Origin: Mycobacterium sp. SMC-8
GTDB lineage: Bacteria; Actinomycetota; Actinomycetes; Mycobacteriales; Mycobacteriaceae
Reading direction: 5' to 3'
Length of the DNA stretch: 64,000 nt
NCBI RefSeq assembly: GCF_025263565.1
Contig: NZ_CP079865.1
Coordinates: forward strand, 124,001-188,000
The translations under genes were made by a program, and so were the position numbers. Shown piece by piece: positions 28,452 to 37,047 of the stretch; within the stretch, counting starts at the first letter, position 1; each line of letters starts with the position of its first letter. The notes beneath the pieces were generated by a model. That model searched no databases. It saw only the letters and a program-made list of their open reading frames with translations, and was not told the DNA's origin.

Positions 28452-28870
28452 AGCTCTGACCATTGCCACCAGAATCAGCACCATCACCACGCTGATGGGT
28501 ACCCAGACAACCCCCGCCCCAGCCGTGCCCCCACATCCAGTGGTCGCCGTCGTACATCGTCGCCACACCCCTTGTGTCCATCCACCGTGCTCTGCAAGTG
28601 TTGGCTACCAGTCAGTGTCGGGGCTAGGGCATATGGTCCCCGGCCGTGGCGATTTCAGAGGCTGTGAACGTGATCTCCCGCTACCACCGCGACGTCCTCG
28701 CCGCGCTGATCCACCACGAGGACTGACGGGCAGTCAATCCCGGCACACGCTGATCAGCGCACCGCATGAAAGGGGACAGTAGGAGATGGATGCGATTCGC
28801 ACCAATGCAAACGAACCGTCCGCCCGACCGATCGCGGGAGCCGCCAGCCGGCCCACGTACAGGAGCAGCA
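28452..28870. other. Gene-poor stretch with a short gene tail
   Basis: No complete gene. A rightward frame ending at 28726 (SPAVAISEAVNVISRYHRDVLAALIHHED) reads like a protein C-terminus but has no start. It is probably the leftover of a gene cut by the IS256 insertion. Confidence 0.45.
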
Positions 28871-29227
28871 ATGAGCAAACACAAGGTGCAGGTGCGCCGC
28901 GTCTACGACGACCCGGCCCCCGGGGACGGGAACCGCGTACTGGTGGATCGGATCTGGCCGCGCGGCATGACCAAAGAGAAAGCGGAGCTCGACGAGTGGT
29001 GCAAGACGATCGCGCCATCCACCGAGCTGCGCACGTGGTATCACCACGACCCGCAACGTTTCACCGAGTTCACCCGCCGCTACCACGACGAACTGACCCA
29101 ACCCGAACGGGCCGAGGCGCTGGCACATCTGCGGATCCTGGCCAAGGACCGAAACCTCACCCTGCTTACGGCGAGCAAGGCCGTCGACATCAGCGAAGCC
29201 ACCGTGCTTGCCGAGATGCTGAGTTGA
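28871..29227 (+). CDS. DUF488-family protein
   Basis: A 118-residue protein, MSKHKVQVRRVYDDPAPGDGNRVLVDRIWPRG, with the DUF488 signature (R-V-Y-D ... DRIWPRG, then AP(S)TELRTWYHHDPQRF). ATG 28871 has AGGAG seven bases upstream. DUF488 proteins are small cytoplasmic proteins of unknown biochemistry, often found beside redox or haem-related genes, which fits its place upstream of the flavohemoglobin. Confidence 0.82.
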   Translation: MSKHKVQVRRVYDDPAPGDGNRVLVDRIWPRGMTKEKAELDEWCKTIAPSTELRTWYHHDPQRFTEFTRRYHDELTQPERAEALAHLRILAKDRNLTLLTASKAVDISEATVLAEMLS

Positions 29228-29693
29228 GCGGCGGCGCCGCCACCGCAGCCCGTCGATGACGCCCGGCCGCCCGGCGAGTTCCCGCACGGCGAGCACGTTG
29301 ACGAAGTCGTGTTCAGCTTTGGCCCCCATTCCAGGACACGTCGCTCGCCTTGAGAAGGACTCGTCCGTCGAGGACTTGCAGTGTTCATGGCAAGTCCGAC
29401 ACCGGTACGGTTTTTCTGCGGCCATAGCGTGCGGCCATAGCGTCCTGAACCCCAGACGTGGCACGGAAGCCGACGCAGCGGAGTGGGCGACTGTGTCGAC
29501 CTACGGGCTGAACGACCGCGGAGCCGTTTGTGAGGTTGTTCTGAAGGCGACGTGAGGAACCGTGGGAATCGACCGGGGCGCTGCGCCACCCGAGACCGAA
29601 GATTTGCCAAAGCAGCGTCTCTATTAGAGTTCGGACAGTTCTGGTCGTCGCCGCGACCGTGTTCGTCGCAGTCCACCTAACAGAGGAGCCCAC
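29228..29693. other. Non-coding region upstream of hmp
   Basis: About 470 bases without a supportable gene. A short leftward frame (EHDFVNVLAVRELAGRPGVIDGL, near 29260-29325) may be a remnant. The hmp promoter should lie near the right end; I see no DosR palindrome there. Confidence 0.45.
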
Positions 29694-30920
29694 ATGTTGT
29701 TGTCTGCTGAGTCCACAGCCGTCGTCAAGGCGACTGCCGGCGTCGTCGCCGACAACTCCGTCGAGATCACCACGCGGTTCTACCCGCATATGTTCGCGGC
29801 GCACCCTGAGTTGATGCGGGTGTTCAACAAGGCGAACCAGGCGATCGGCGAGCAGCCGCGCGCGCTGGCGGCCAGCGTCGTCGCCTACGCCGTGAACCTC
29901 ATCGACCCGAACGCGCCCGACTTCGGTCCGGTCATGCGCCGGATCGCCCATAAGCACGTGTCACTGGGGATCAAGTCGTACGAGTATCCGATTGTCGGCC
30001 ACCACCTCATGTGGGCAATCGGTGACGTCCTCGGTGAGGCCGTCACCCCCGAGATTGCCGCCGCATGGGATGAGGTCTACTGGCTCTTCGGCTGTCAGCT
30101 CATCGCCGAGGAGGCCAAACTTTACGCGCTGGGCGGTACCGACCCCGAACGGCCGTGGCGCAAGTACCGGGTCGTCGAGCGACTCGACGAGAGCCCGGAA
30201 ATTTTCTCGCTGATCCTCGCGCCCGTTGAGGGAAAGACCCCCGAACATCACACGGGCCAGTACGTCGCGATCGCCGTCGACCTACCCAGCGGCGAGCGGC
30301 AGCCACGTCAATACACGATCTCATCCGGACCCCGCGGCGACTCGCTCCGGGTGACCATCAAGCGTGTCCGTGGCGTCGGCGGGGCTCCAGACGGCCAGGT
30401 GTCGAACTGGTTGGGCGACAACGCCAAACCCGGCGCCGTTCTGGATGTCTCGCAGCCATGCGGTGATCTGATACTCGATGAGTCCGACGGCCCCCTGGTG
30501 CTGGTCTCGGCCGGTATCGGCATCACACCGATCGCGGCCATCGTCGAGGACCTCTCGCGCCGTCAGCCCGACCGCCAAGTGCGGATCTTCCACGCCGACA
30601 CCTCACATCGCAACCACGCCTTGTACGCCCACCTGCGCCGCCAGGTGCTGGCCATGGGCGACGCCAAGGCGCAGAACTGGTACGAGGAGGACGCCGAGTC
30701 CGCACCCACCCTGCATCCGGCCCTACCCGGCTACATGGATCTCTCAGACATCCAGATCCCCTCTGACGCCACCGTCTTCATGTGCGGTCCCCTGCCGTTC
30801 ATGCGGGCAACCCGCAGGGCCCTGCTCGACAAGGGCATCTCAGGCGAACGGATTCACTACGAAGTGTTCGGGCCGGACCTGTGGGCACAGAACCCCGACT
30901 CGGCCGAAGACGCCGGATAG
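29694..30920 (+). CDS. hmp: Flavohemoglobin, NO dioxygenase
   Basis: 408 residues in two parts. The globin domain (1-140) has Tyr30 in B10, Gln54 near E7, and the proximal His88 in the family motif KHVSLGIKSYEYPIVG. The reductase part has the FAD motif RQYTISSGP, the NAD(P) motif SAGIGITPIAAI, and the terminal EVFGPD. It converts NO plus O2 to nitrate with NAD(P)H. AGAGGAGCCCAC before the ATG is a good ribosome site. A cupin gene follows 23 bases downstream and is probably co-transcribed. No lesion was seen. Confidence 0.95.
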   Translation: MLLSAESTAVVKATAGVVADNSVEITTRFYPHMFAAHPELMRVFNKANQAIGEQPRALAASVVAYAVNLIDPNAPDFGPVMRRIAHKHVSLGIKSYEYPIVGHHLMWAIGDVLGEAVTPEIAAAWDEVYWLFGCQLIAEEAKLYALGGTDPERPWRKYRVVERLDESPEIFSLILAPVEGKTPEHHTGQYVAIAVDLPSGERQPRQYTISSGPRGDSLRVTIKRVRGVGGAPDGQVSNWLGDNAKPGAVLDVSQPCGDLILDESDGPLVLVSAGIGITPIAAIVEDLSRRQPDRQVRIFHADTSHRNHALYAHLRRQVLAMGDAKAQNWYEEDAESAPTLHPALPGYMDLSDIQIPSDATVFMCGPLPFMRATRRALLDKGISGERIHYEVFGPDLWAQNPDSAEDAG

Positions 30921-30943
30921 TCGGCACCCAGCCGACCATCTGA

Positions 30944-31306
30944 ATGAACTTCGCGGGTGACATACTGATTTCCGTGCAACGATTTTCGCTCGACGCGCTG
31001 GCCGCCCAGCAGCTCGAACTGGCTGCCGCACACGGCGGGCGAGTTGCCTCCGACACGGTAGTCGGCGGTCATGAGCGAGTGCTGCGCCAGACGGTGGTGG
31101 GCATGATGAAAGGCGCTGAGCTACGCGAACACAACAACCCTGGAGAAGCCACGTTGCATGTGTTGCGGGGACGGGTCCGCCTGACATCCGAAGGCAACGC
31201 ATGGGAGGGGCGGTCCGGTGACCTGCTGGAAATTCCTAATGCCCGCCATGGGGTGCTGGCGCTCGAGGACTCAGCCATCTTGCTGACTGTGGCCAAGCTG
31301 CCCTGA
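30944..31306 (+). CDS. Small cupin-domain protein (copy 2)
   Basis: 120 residues from ATG 30944; a GTG at 30974 (MQRFSLDALAAQQLE) is a plausible shorter start. The cupin motifs GGHERVLRQTVVGMMKGAELREHNNPGEATLHVLRGRV and GDLLEIPNARHGV align along their length with the copy at 3409-3750. Both sit beside an NO-handling globin. This copy is 23 bases after hmp, so a shared transcript is likely. Reaction unknown. Confidence 0.8.
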   Translation: MNFAGDILISVQRFSLDALAAQQLELAAAHGGRVASDTVVGGHERVLRQTVVGMMKGAELREHNNPGEATLHVLRGRVRLTSEGNAWEGRSGDLLEIPNARHGVLALEDSAILLTVAKLP

Positions 31307-31542
31307 GTAGACCCTGCTCCAGCCAAAGTTGCGGGAGGGTGTCGTGTCGAGATACGACGCATGCCCGCGGTCGAGTTCGCAGTGGTGCACTCGTTGTTCT
31401 AAAAAGTTCCTTTTGGTTTGGGGTTGAATGTTTCGGCCGGTTCTTGAAGCTTCAGATCAGGCCGAGCTCCTCAGCAGGTCGAAGAGGTGTTTTGCGACCC
31501 GGCAGCAGCGGGTTGGTCGTCGGTCGGTCGGTTCGGTCCTGG

Positions 31543-32505
31543 TCAGCGCCGCAGGGCGTCCCAGGCTTCCGCGCAGAGTCGTGCGATGACGGCGGCCGCG
31601 GGTTCGACGGCGACGACGTCGCCGACGCCCAGGCCGGCGTTGACCGGCGCCAGTCGGTAGTCGCCGTCAGCGATGGCGGTACGCACGTGGGCGAGCGCGC
31701 CATGGTCGGCGGCCAACTCATGCTCGCGGCCGTCCCAGGCGTCGGTGAACCCGTTACCGATCACCCGTTCGGGCATCGAAGCGGGCCATGGATAGCCCAG
31801 CGCGATGTCGAAAGCCCGGGTGACGACGGTGTCGGTACCGTCCGCTGCGATCATCGCCTCGCGCGCGGCGTCGGAGAGAGTGGATTCACGACAGGCGGCG
31901 AACGCGGTGCCTATCCACGCTCCGGATGCCCCGGCTGCCAGGGCCGCGGCGAGGGAGCGCCCGGATGCGATGCCCCCAGCAGCCAGCACCGGCACGTCCA
32001 CCCGTTCGAGAAGCTCGCGAAGCAGCGGCAGAGTCCCCCTCAGCGGCTGGCCGTGCCCGCCGCCCTCCGCGCCGCGGGCCACCAGCACCGCAACCCCGGC
32101 GTCGACGGCCCTCAGTGCGCCGTCGAGGTCAGCGACTTGAGTTGCGGTGACGGACCCACTGCCTCGGGCGCGTTCCACCCATGACCAGTCCTCGCCGAAA
32201 CTCACCGACAGCAACGCAGGCCGCGACGCCAGGGCAGCCTCTAGAAGGGCGGGCTCGACCCGCACTCCCCAGCCGATCAATCCAATGCCGAACGGGCTGT
32301 CAACGTCCGAGAGGTACGCGAGTTCCCGCTGCAGCAGCGCGGTTGACCCCGCGCTACCGATCCCGATCATGCCCAAGCCACCGGAGCGGGTGACCGCTGC
32401 CGCCAGCGCCCCACCGGCGACGCCACCCATCGGAGCGTTGAGGATCGGGGCGGACAGGCCCATCGCCGCCGCCCACGGCGTGGAAAGTCTGTTCATATCG
32501 CTCAT
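31543..32505 (-). CDS. Nitronate monooxygenase (NMO/2-nitropropane dioxygenase family)
   Basis: A 320-residue TIM-barrel flavoprotein. FMN-site motifs are visible: LNAPMGGVAGGALAAAVTRSGGLGMIG near the start, VLVARGAEGGGH (about 150) with the catalytic-type His, VPVLAAGGIASGRSLAAALAAGASGAWIGTAF (about 190-225). It oxidises alkyl nitronates and detoxifies nitro compounds. It is the last gene of the leftward feoB-NifU-NMO group and overlaps the NifU gene. Confidence 0.87.
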   Translation of the reverse strand: MSDMNRLSTPWAAAMGLSAPILNAPMGGVAGGALAAAVTRSGGLGMIGIGSAGSTALLQRELAYLSDVDSPFGIGLIGWGVRVEPALLEAALASRPALLSVSFGEDWSWVERARGSGSVTATQVADLDGALRAVDAGVAVLVARGAEGGGHGQPLRGTLPLLRELLERVDVPVLAAGGIASGRSLAAALAAGASGAWIGTAFAACRESTLSDAAREAMIAADGTDTVVTRAFDIALGYPWPASMPERVIGNGFTDAWDGREHELAADHGALAHVRTAIADGDYRLAPVNAGLGVGDVVAVEPAAAVIARLCAEAWDALRR

Positions 32506-33058
32506 CAGCGTCGCACAGGCTCATTCCGCTTACCTGCAGGACGCTGACGTCGATGCCGGCGCGGCGAAGGTCGTGGAGAACGCCGTCGCGCAGGGTCCGT
32601 TCCGAGGCGGGACATCCGCGGCAGGCGCCGTCCATCGCGACCTGCACGGCATCGTCGGTGAGCGACACGATGCGCAGGCCGCCGCCGTGGGACAGCGCTA
32701 CCTCGCCGGTGCTGCGGGCGACGATGTTGCGGGCCCGGGCCAGGTCGTCGACGGCGTCGATTTCCTCAAGGATCACCGTGCGGCAGACCGGCGCGAGCGT
32801 GGCCCATTGATCCCCAGGCCGGCAGCGGGTGAGGTGGGCTTGTTCACCACGGACCTCGATGCGGGCGAGCCGGCCCTGTTCGAGCAGCTGCGCCAACTTG
32901 CCGGGGCAGCCGTCCGGCGCTTCGGGCGTCCACCGGCCGTCCGGGGACCATCCCAGTGCCGCGATCACGAATCGGATGGTGTCGGGATCCGCGGTTCGTT
33001 CGGCATGCAGCCGCAGCTGTGTTCGGGGTCGGGGTCGGTCCGGATCGGTCTGGGACAT
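32354..33058 (-). CDS. NifU C-terminal-domain protein
   Basis: The supported part is about residues 1-185: an N-terminal region with a DGCPGKLAQLLEQGRL motif and a NifU-type domain with the cluster-binding CRGCPASERTLRDGVLHDLRRAGIDVSVLQVSG, which can carry or scaffold Fe-S clusters. The frame then runs 150 bases into the nitronate monooxygenase gene before stopping; that tail (GGDGPVRPDPQRSDGWRRRWG) looks non-coding. The natural stop may have been lost by a small frameshift near 32510. It starts 6 bases after feoB, so iron import and cluster building appear linked. Confidence 0.7.
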   Translation of the reverse strand: MSQTDPDRPRPRTQLRLHAERTADPDTIRFVIAALGWSPDGRWTPEAPDGCPGKLAQLLEQGRLARIEVRGEQAHLTRCRPGDQWATLAPVCRTVILEEIDAVDDLARARNIVARSTGEVALSHGGGLRIVSLTDDAVQVAMDGACRGCPASERTLRDGVLHDLRRAGIDVSVLQVSGMSLCDADERYEQTFHAVGGGDGPVRPDPQRSDGWRRRWGAGGSGHPLRWLGHDRDR

Positions 33059-33064
33059 GGTGCG

Positions 33065-34854
33065 CTACCCGGCGATCATGGTGAAGACGCGGTTGCCGAT
33101 GAATGCGGCGGTATAGGCGATGACCAGAAGCCCTGCGAAGGCTGTGAGTGGCCATTTCCAGGAATTCGTCTCCCTCCGCATCACCGCGACCGTGGACATA
33201 CATTGCAACGCGTAGGCGAAGAACAGCAGGATGGCGGCCACGGTGCCCGGCGAGTAGAGGGGCTTGCCGTCGGCTCGGGTCTTGGCCTTCAAAGCATCGG
33301 AGATGCTCTGGTCTTCATCTCTCTCCGCGGCGCTGATCTGCCCCAGTGTGGAGACAAACACCTCGCGGGCCGACAACGACGACAGCACAGCCACGTTGAT
33401 CTCCCAGTTGAAACCCAGCGGGGCGAAGGCCGGCACCATGGCGGTGCCGATTTTGCCGGCGACGCTGTTCTCCATCTGGTGGGCCGCCGCCTGCGGCGGC
33501 GTCAGGTCCGCCGGGGCCTCGACGCGGGGAACGTTGAGCAGGACCCACAGCACCGCCGTGGTGGCCAAGATAATGGTGCCTGCCTTGCGGATGAACATCT
33601 TGGCCGAATCCCAGGCCTGGATGACGACCTGCTTGGCCCCCGGCACCCGGTAGGGCGGCAGCTCGAGGTAGAACGGCAGGCTGTCGGAGCGCAGCACGCT
33701 GCGCTTGAGCAGTGCGGCCAGCCCCATGGCCGAAACGGCGCCGAGCAGGTACAGGCCCAACAACACCAGACCTTGCGCCCGCAACGGGCCGAGAACCGGG
33801 GTGTTCGGGACGAAGGCGGCGATCAGCAGGGTGTACACCGGCAGCCGGGCCGAGCAGGTCATCAGCGGCGAGACCAGGATCGTGGCGATCCGGTCCCGCG
33901 ATGAAGGAATGGTCCGGGTTGCCATGATGCCCGGGACGGCGCACGCGTAGGAACTCAGCAATGCGACGAAACTGCGGCCCTCCAGACCCACCGCCCCCAT
34001 CACCCGGTCCATCACCAGGGCGACCCGGGACATGTATCCGATGTTCTCCAGGAACGAGATCATCACGAAGAGAAGGATGATCTGCGGCACGAAGCCGAGG
34101 ACGGAGCCGACGCCGCCGATCAGCCCGTCGGAGACGAACCCGGCGAGCAACTCGTTGGGAATGCGCGACGTTGCCAGTGCGCCCAGCCACTCGAAGAAAG
34201 TGTTGATCCCGTCGGTCAACGGTGCCGCCCAGGCGAAGATCACCTGGAAGAAGGTGACCATGAACAGGGCGAAGATCGCCGTGCCGACACCGGGGTGGAG
34301 CAGAATTCGATCGACCCGTTCGGTCCACGGATTGCGTTCACCGGCGACGTGGACCGCCTGGGCCGTCACGGAGTCGATCCACCCGGCCAGGCCCTCGGGG
34401 TCACTCGGAGGCTCCAGAACCGGCCGCGGCCAGCCGGCGGGGTTCTCCAGCAGGCCGCGGACGGATTCCACGCCCCGGCCCGAGGTGCCGACGGCACCGA
34501 TCACCTCGATGCCCAGGGCGTTGGACAGCGCTGGAATGTTGATGCTGCCGCCGCCGGCCTCGACCTCGTCGATCATCGTCAGCACGAGAGCTGTGGGCAG
34601 GCCCAGCCGCAACGCCTGTCCGACCAGCACCAGCGAACGCTCCAAAGTGGTCGCATCCACCACCAGCAGCAGCGCATCCGGCGGCGGCGCGTCGGGATTC
34701 TTGCCTTCCAGAAGGTCGCTGACCACCTGCTCGTCGGGGCTGACGGGTTCCAGGCTGTAAGTGCCGGGCAGGTCCTCCAGTGCAACCTTGCGATCGCCCA
34801 GCCGGACCGTCCCGACCCGCCTTGTCACCGTCACGCCAGGATAGTTGGGTCTGC
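33065..34854 (-). pseudogene. feoB: feoB ferrous-iron transporter, G1 region deleted by an IS3
   Basis: The frame starts abruptly at NYPGVTVTRRVG, next to the IS3 sequence. The GxPNxGKS P-loop and the FNAL region that should precede it are gone, so the GTPase cannot bind nucleotide normally. Still present are the DLPGTYSLEP (G3) and LTMIDEVEAGG (G4) motifs, then the permease with SSYACAVPGIMATRTI and about eight membrane helices to the C-terminus. FeoB imports Fe(II). feoA is not seen and was presumably beyond the insertion. Any in-frame start upstream would come from IS sequence. Confidence 0.88.
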
Positions 34855-34915
34855 TGCAGGAATAGGTGACATCTGAGTTGGCTTGCCCACAGGGGCGAGC
34901 TGGAAGGATGTCCTT

Positions 34916-35224
34916 GTGCCCAGGCCTTACCCCCGCGAGTTCCGCGACGATGTCGTGCGGGTCGCTCGCAACCGCGATGACGGTGTGACGATCGAGCAGA
35001 TCGCCACTGATTTCGGTGTGCACCCGATGACCTTGCACAAGTGGATGCGCCAAGCCGATGTTGATGAGGGCACCAAGCCCGGCAAGAGCACTGGTGAGTC
35101 TGCTGAGCTGCGTGAGGCGCGGCGCCGGATCAAGTTGTTGGAGCAGGAGAATGAGGTCCTGCGCCGGGCCACGGCCTATCTGTCACAGGCCAATCTGCCG
35201 GGAAAAGGATCTACCCGCTCGTAA
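34916..35224 (+). CDS. IS3-family transposase OrfA (second IS3)
   Basis: A 102-residue protein from GTG 34916: MPRPYPREFRDDVVRVARNRDDGVTIEQIATDFGVHPMTLHKWM, a helix-turn-helix, then a coiled coil (LREARRRIKLLEQENEVLRRATAYL). The run GGAAAAGG (35201-35208) just before its stop is a credible -1 slippery site: slipping there gives KRIYPLVSEL, the entry into orfB. Confidence 0.88.
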   Translation: MPRPYPREFRDDVVRVARNRDDGVTIEQIATDFGVHPMTLHKWMRQADVDEGTKPGKSTGESAELREARRRIKLLEQENEVLRRATAYLSQANLPGKGSTRS

Positions 35225-35963
35225 GTGAGCTCGCCGCCGACGGGATCCCCGTCGCGGTGACGTGCCGGGTTCTCAAGCTCGCTCGCCAGCCGTACTACCG
35301 CTGGCGGGCCAATCCCATTACCGACGCCGAGGTCATCGAGGCGTATCGCGCCAATGCCCTTTTCGACGCTCACAAGGACGACCCCGAGTTCGGCTACCGC
35401 TATCTGGTCGAGGAGGCCCGCGAGGCCGGCGAGTCGATGGCCGAGCGCACCGGCTGGCGGATCTGCTCGCAGCATCGGTTGTGGAGCGTGTTCGGCAAGA
35501 AGCGCGGCAAGAACGGCAAAGTGAGCCCGCCGGTGCACGATGATCTTGTCGAGCGCGACTTCACCGCTGGTGGTCCAAATCAGCTGTGGCTCAGCGATAT
35601 CACCGAGCATCGCACCGATGAGGGCAAGCTCTATCTCTGTGCGATCAAGGACGTGTTCTCCAACCGCATCGTCGGGTACTCGATCGACTCCCGGATGAAG
35701 TCCCGGCTGGCCACCACAGCGCTCAGTAGTGCGGTGGCTCGCCGTGGTGATGTAGCCGGGTGCATCTTGCATTCGGATCGCGGATCTCAGTTCAGGTCAA
35801 GGCGATTCGTGCACGCACTCGGCCGTTACGGGATGGTCGGATCGATGGGTCGCGTCGGTGCATGCCTGTTGACCGGCTAATCCGGGAGAATGCAGGCACG
35901 TAAACGACACGCCAGCAAGGAAAATGCTTGACTGGCGGTAGGCGGCGGGGTTGCACTTGTCTT

Positions 35964-37047
35964 ATGGCGATTCAGCATCAGCTGCGTCTGCACCCAGGCA
36001 CCGATGTCGCCTGGGTGTTGTCCGGTCCGGGCTGTGAGAAGTACGCGTTGGTCAACGAGTACCTGGGGTATTTGGCCGACCGGAATTATTCTCCCCGCAC
36101 GCTGCGGGCCTACGGCTATGACCTGCTGGCATTCTGCCGTTGGCTCGACGACGTCGATGTCACATTGAGTGCGGTGACCACCGAGACGGTGCTGGACTTC
36201 ATGCGGCACTGCCGGCAGACTCCGATCGCGGGGCGCCCCGCCAATGTGGTGTCGATGACCGGCGCGGCCTACGACCACTACTCGTCGACGACCATCAACC
36301 ACCGCCTTGCCGCATTGACCGGCCTGTACCAGTTCCGCGAACTGCGTGACCCCAGGCTGCGGAGCCCGATCCCTAGTGGCCGCGAAGCCCGTCGGGTCAG
36401 CGCTGAGGAACGCACCGGCTTGCTTGGACATTTGGTCCGGCCCAAACGCCGATCGGCGCTGCGGCTGCGCGAACCGCGTCGGCTGCCGCGGGCCTTGAAT
36501 CGTCACGAGACCGCTCAGCTGTTATCGAGCCTGCGGACGTGGCGTGACCGGGCACTGGCTGGGCTGATGTTGTTGTCCGGGCTTCGATCTGGAGAACTGC
36601 TGACCCTCAACGTGACCGATGTCGATATCGGTGCCCGCTGGGTGAAGGTGATGGGCAAAGGCGCCAAGGAGCGCCGCGTGCCTCTCGATGTGGAGGTCGC
36701 CGGGCTGATCCAAACCTATCTGCTCGTTGAAAGACCCGAATCGGACAGCAACCTCCTATTCCTGGTCGCGAAAGGCCCGCATCGGGGCCAACCCTTGACC
36801 GCGGCCGGTTTACGCACAATCTTCCGGTATCACCGAGCCAAGACCGGGGTGCTCGCGGGTCACCCGCATGCGTTACGACATACCTTCGGCACCGCGATGG
36901 CCGAGGCCGGGGTGGATCTGGCGGTGATGCAAGCTCTGCTCGGGCACTCCCACATCGATCACCACAGCCCGCTACATCCATCTGGCACCCATCCACGTCA
37001 AGGCGGAATACGATGCTGCCCGAACACGATTACGTTCCCGCCCCTGA
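35964..37047 (+). pseudogene. Tn554 TnpA-like tyrosine recombinase, frameshifted before the catalytic Tyr
   Basis: ATG 35964. It has an N-terminal SAM-like DNA-binding domain (VNEYLGYLADRNYSPRTLRAYGYDL) and a catalytic domain with the first Arg (LLSGLRSGELL), Lys, and HALRHTFGTAMAEAG...ALLGHSHID. An extra C at about 36960 then changes frame. With it removed, the protein continues TTARYIHLAPIHVKAEYDAARTRL with the nucleophilic Tyr and stops at 37045-37047, overlapping tnpB by about 35 bases. As it stands, the frame reads on to 37235 without the Tyr. Confidence 0.85.

Noticed and set aside
31307..31542. Possible small gene or IS remnant between the second cupin and the nitronate monooxygenase gene.
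   Set aside because: No frame with family-like motifs or a start; only an AT-richer stretch (TTCTAAAAAGTTCCTTTTGG) that might be a promoter or terminator remnant.
32147..33904. A very long rightward open frame opposite feoB, the NifU gene and the nitronate monooxygenase gene.
   Set aside because: It is antisense to three recognisable genes and its composition (Arg, Gly, His-rich) is that of a high-GC shadow frame.
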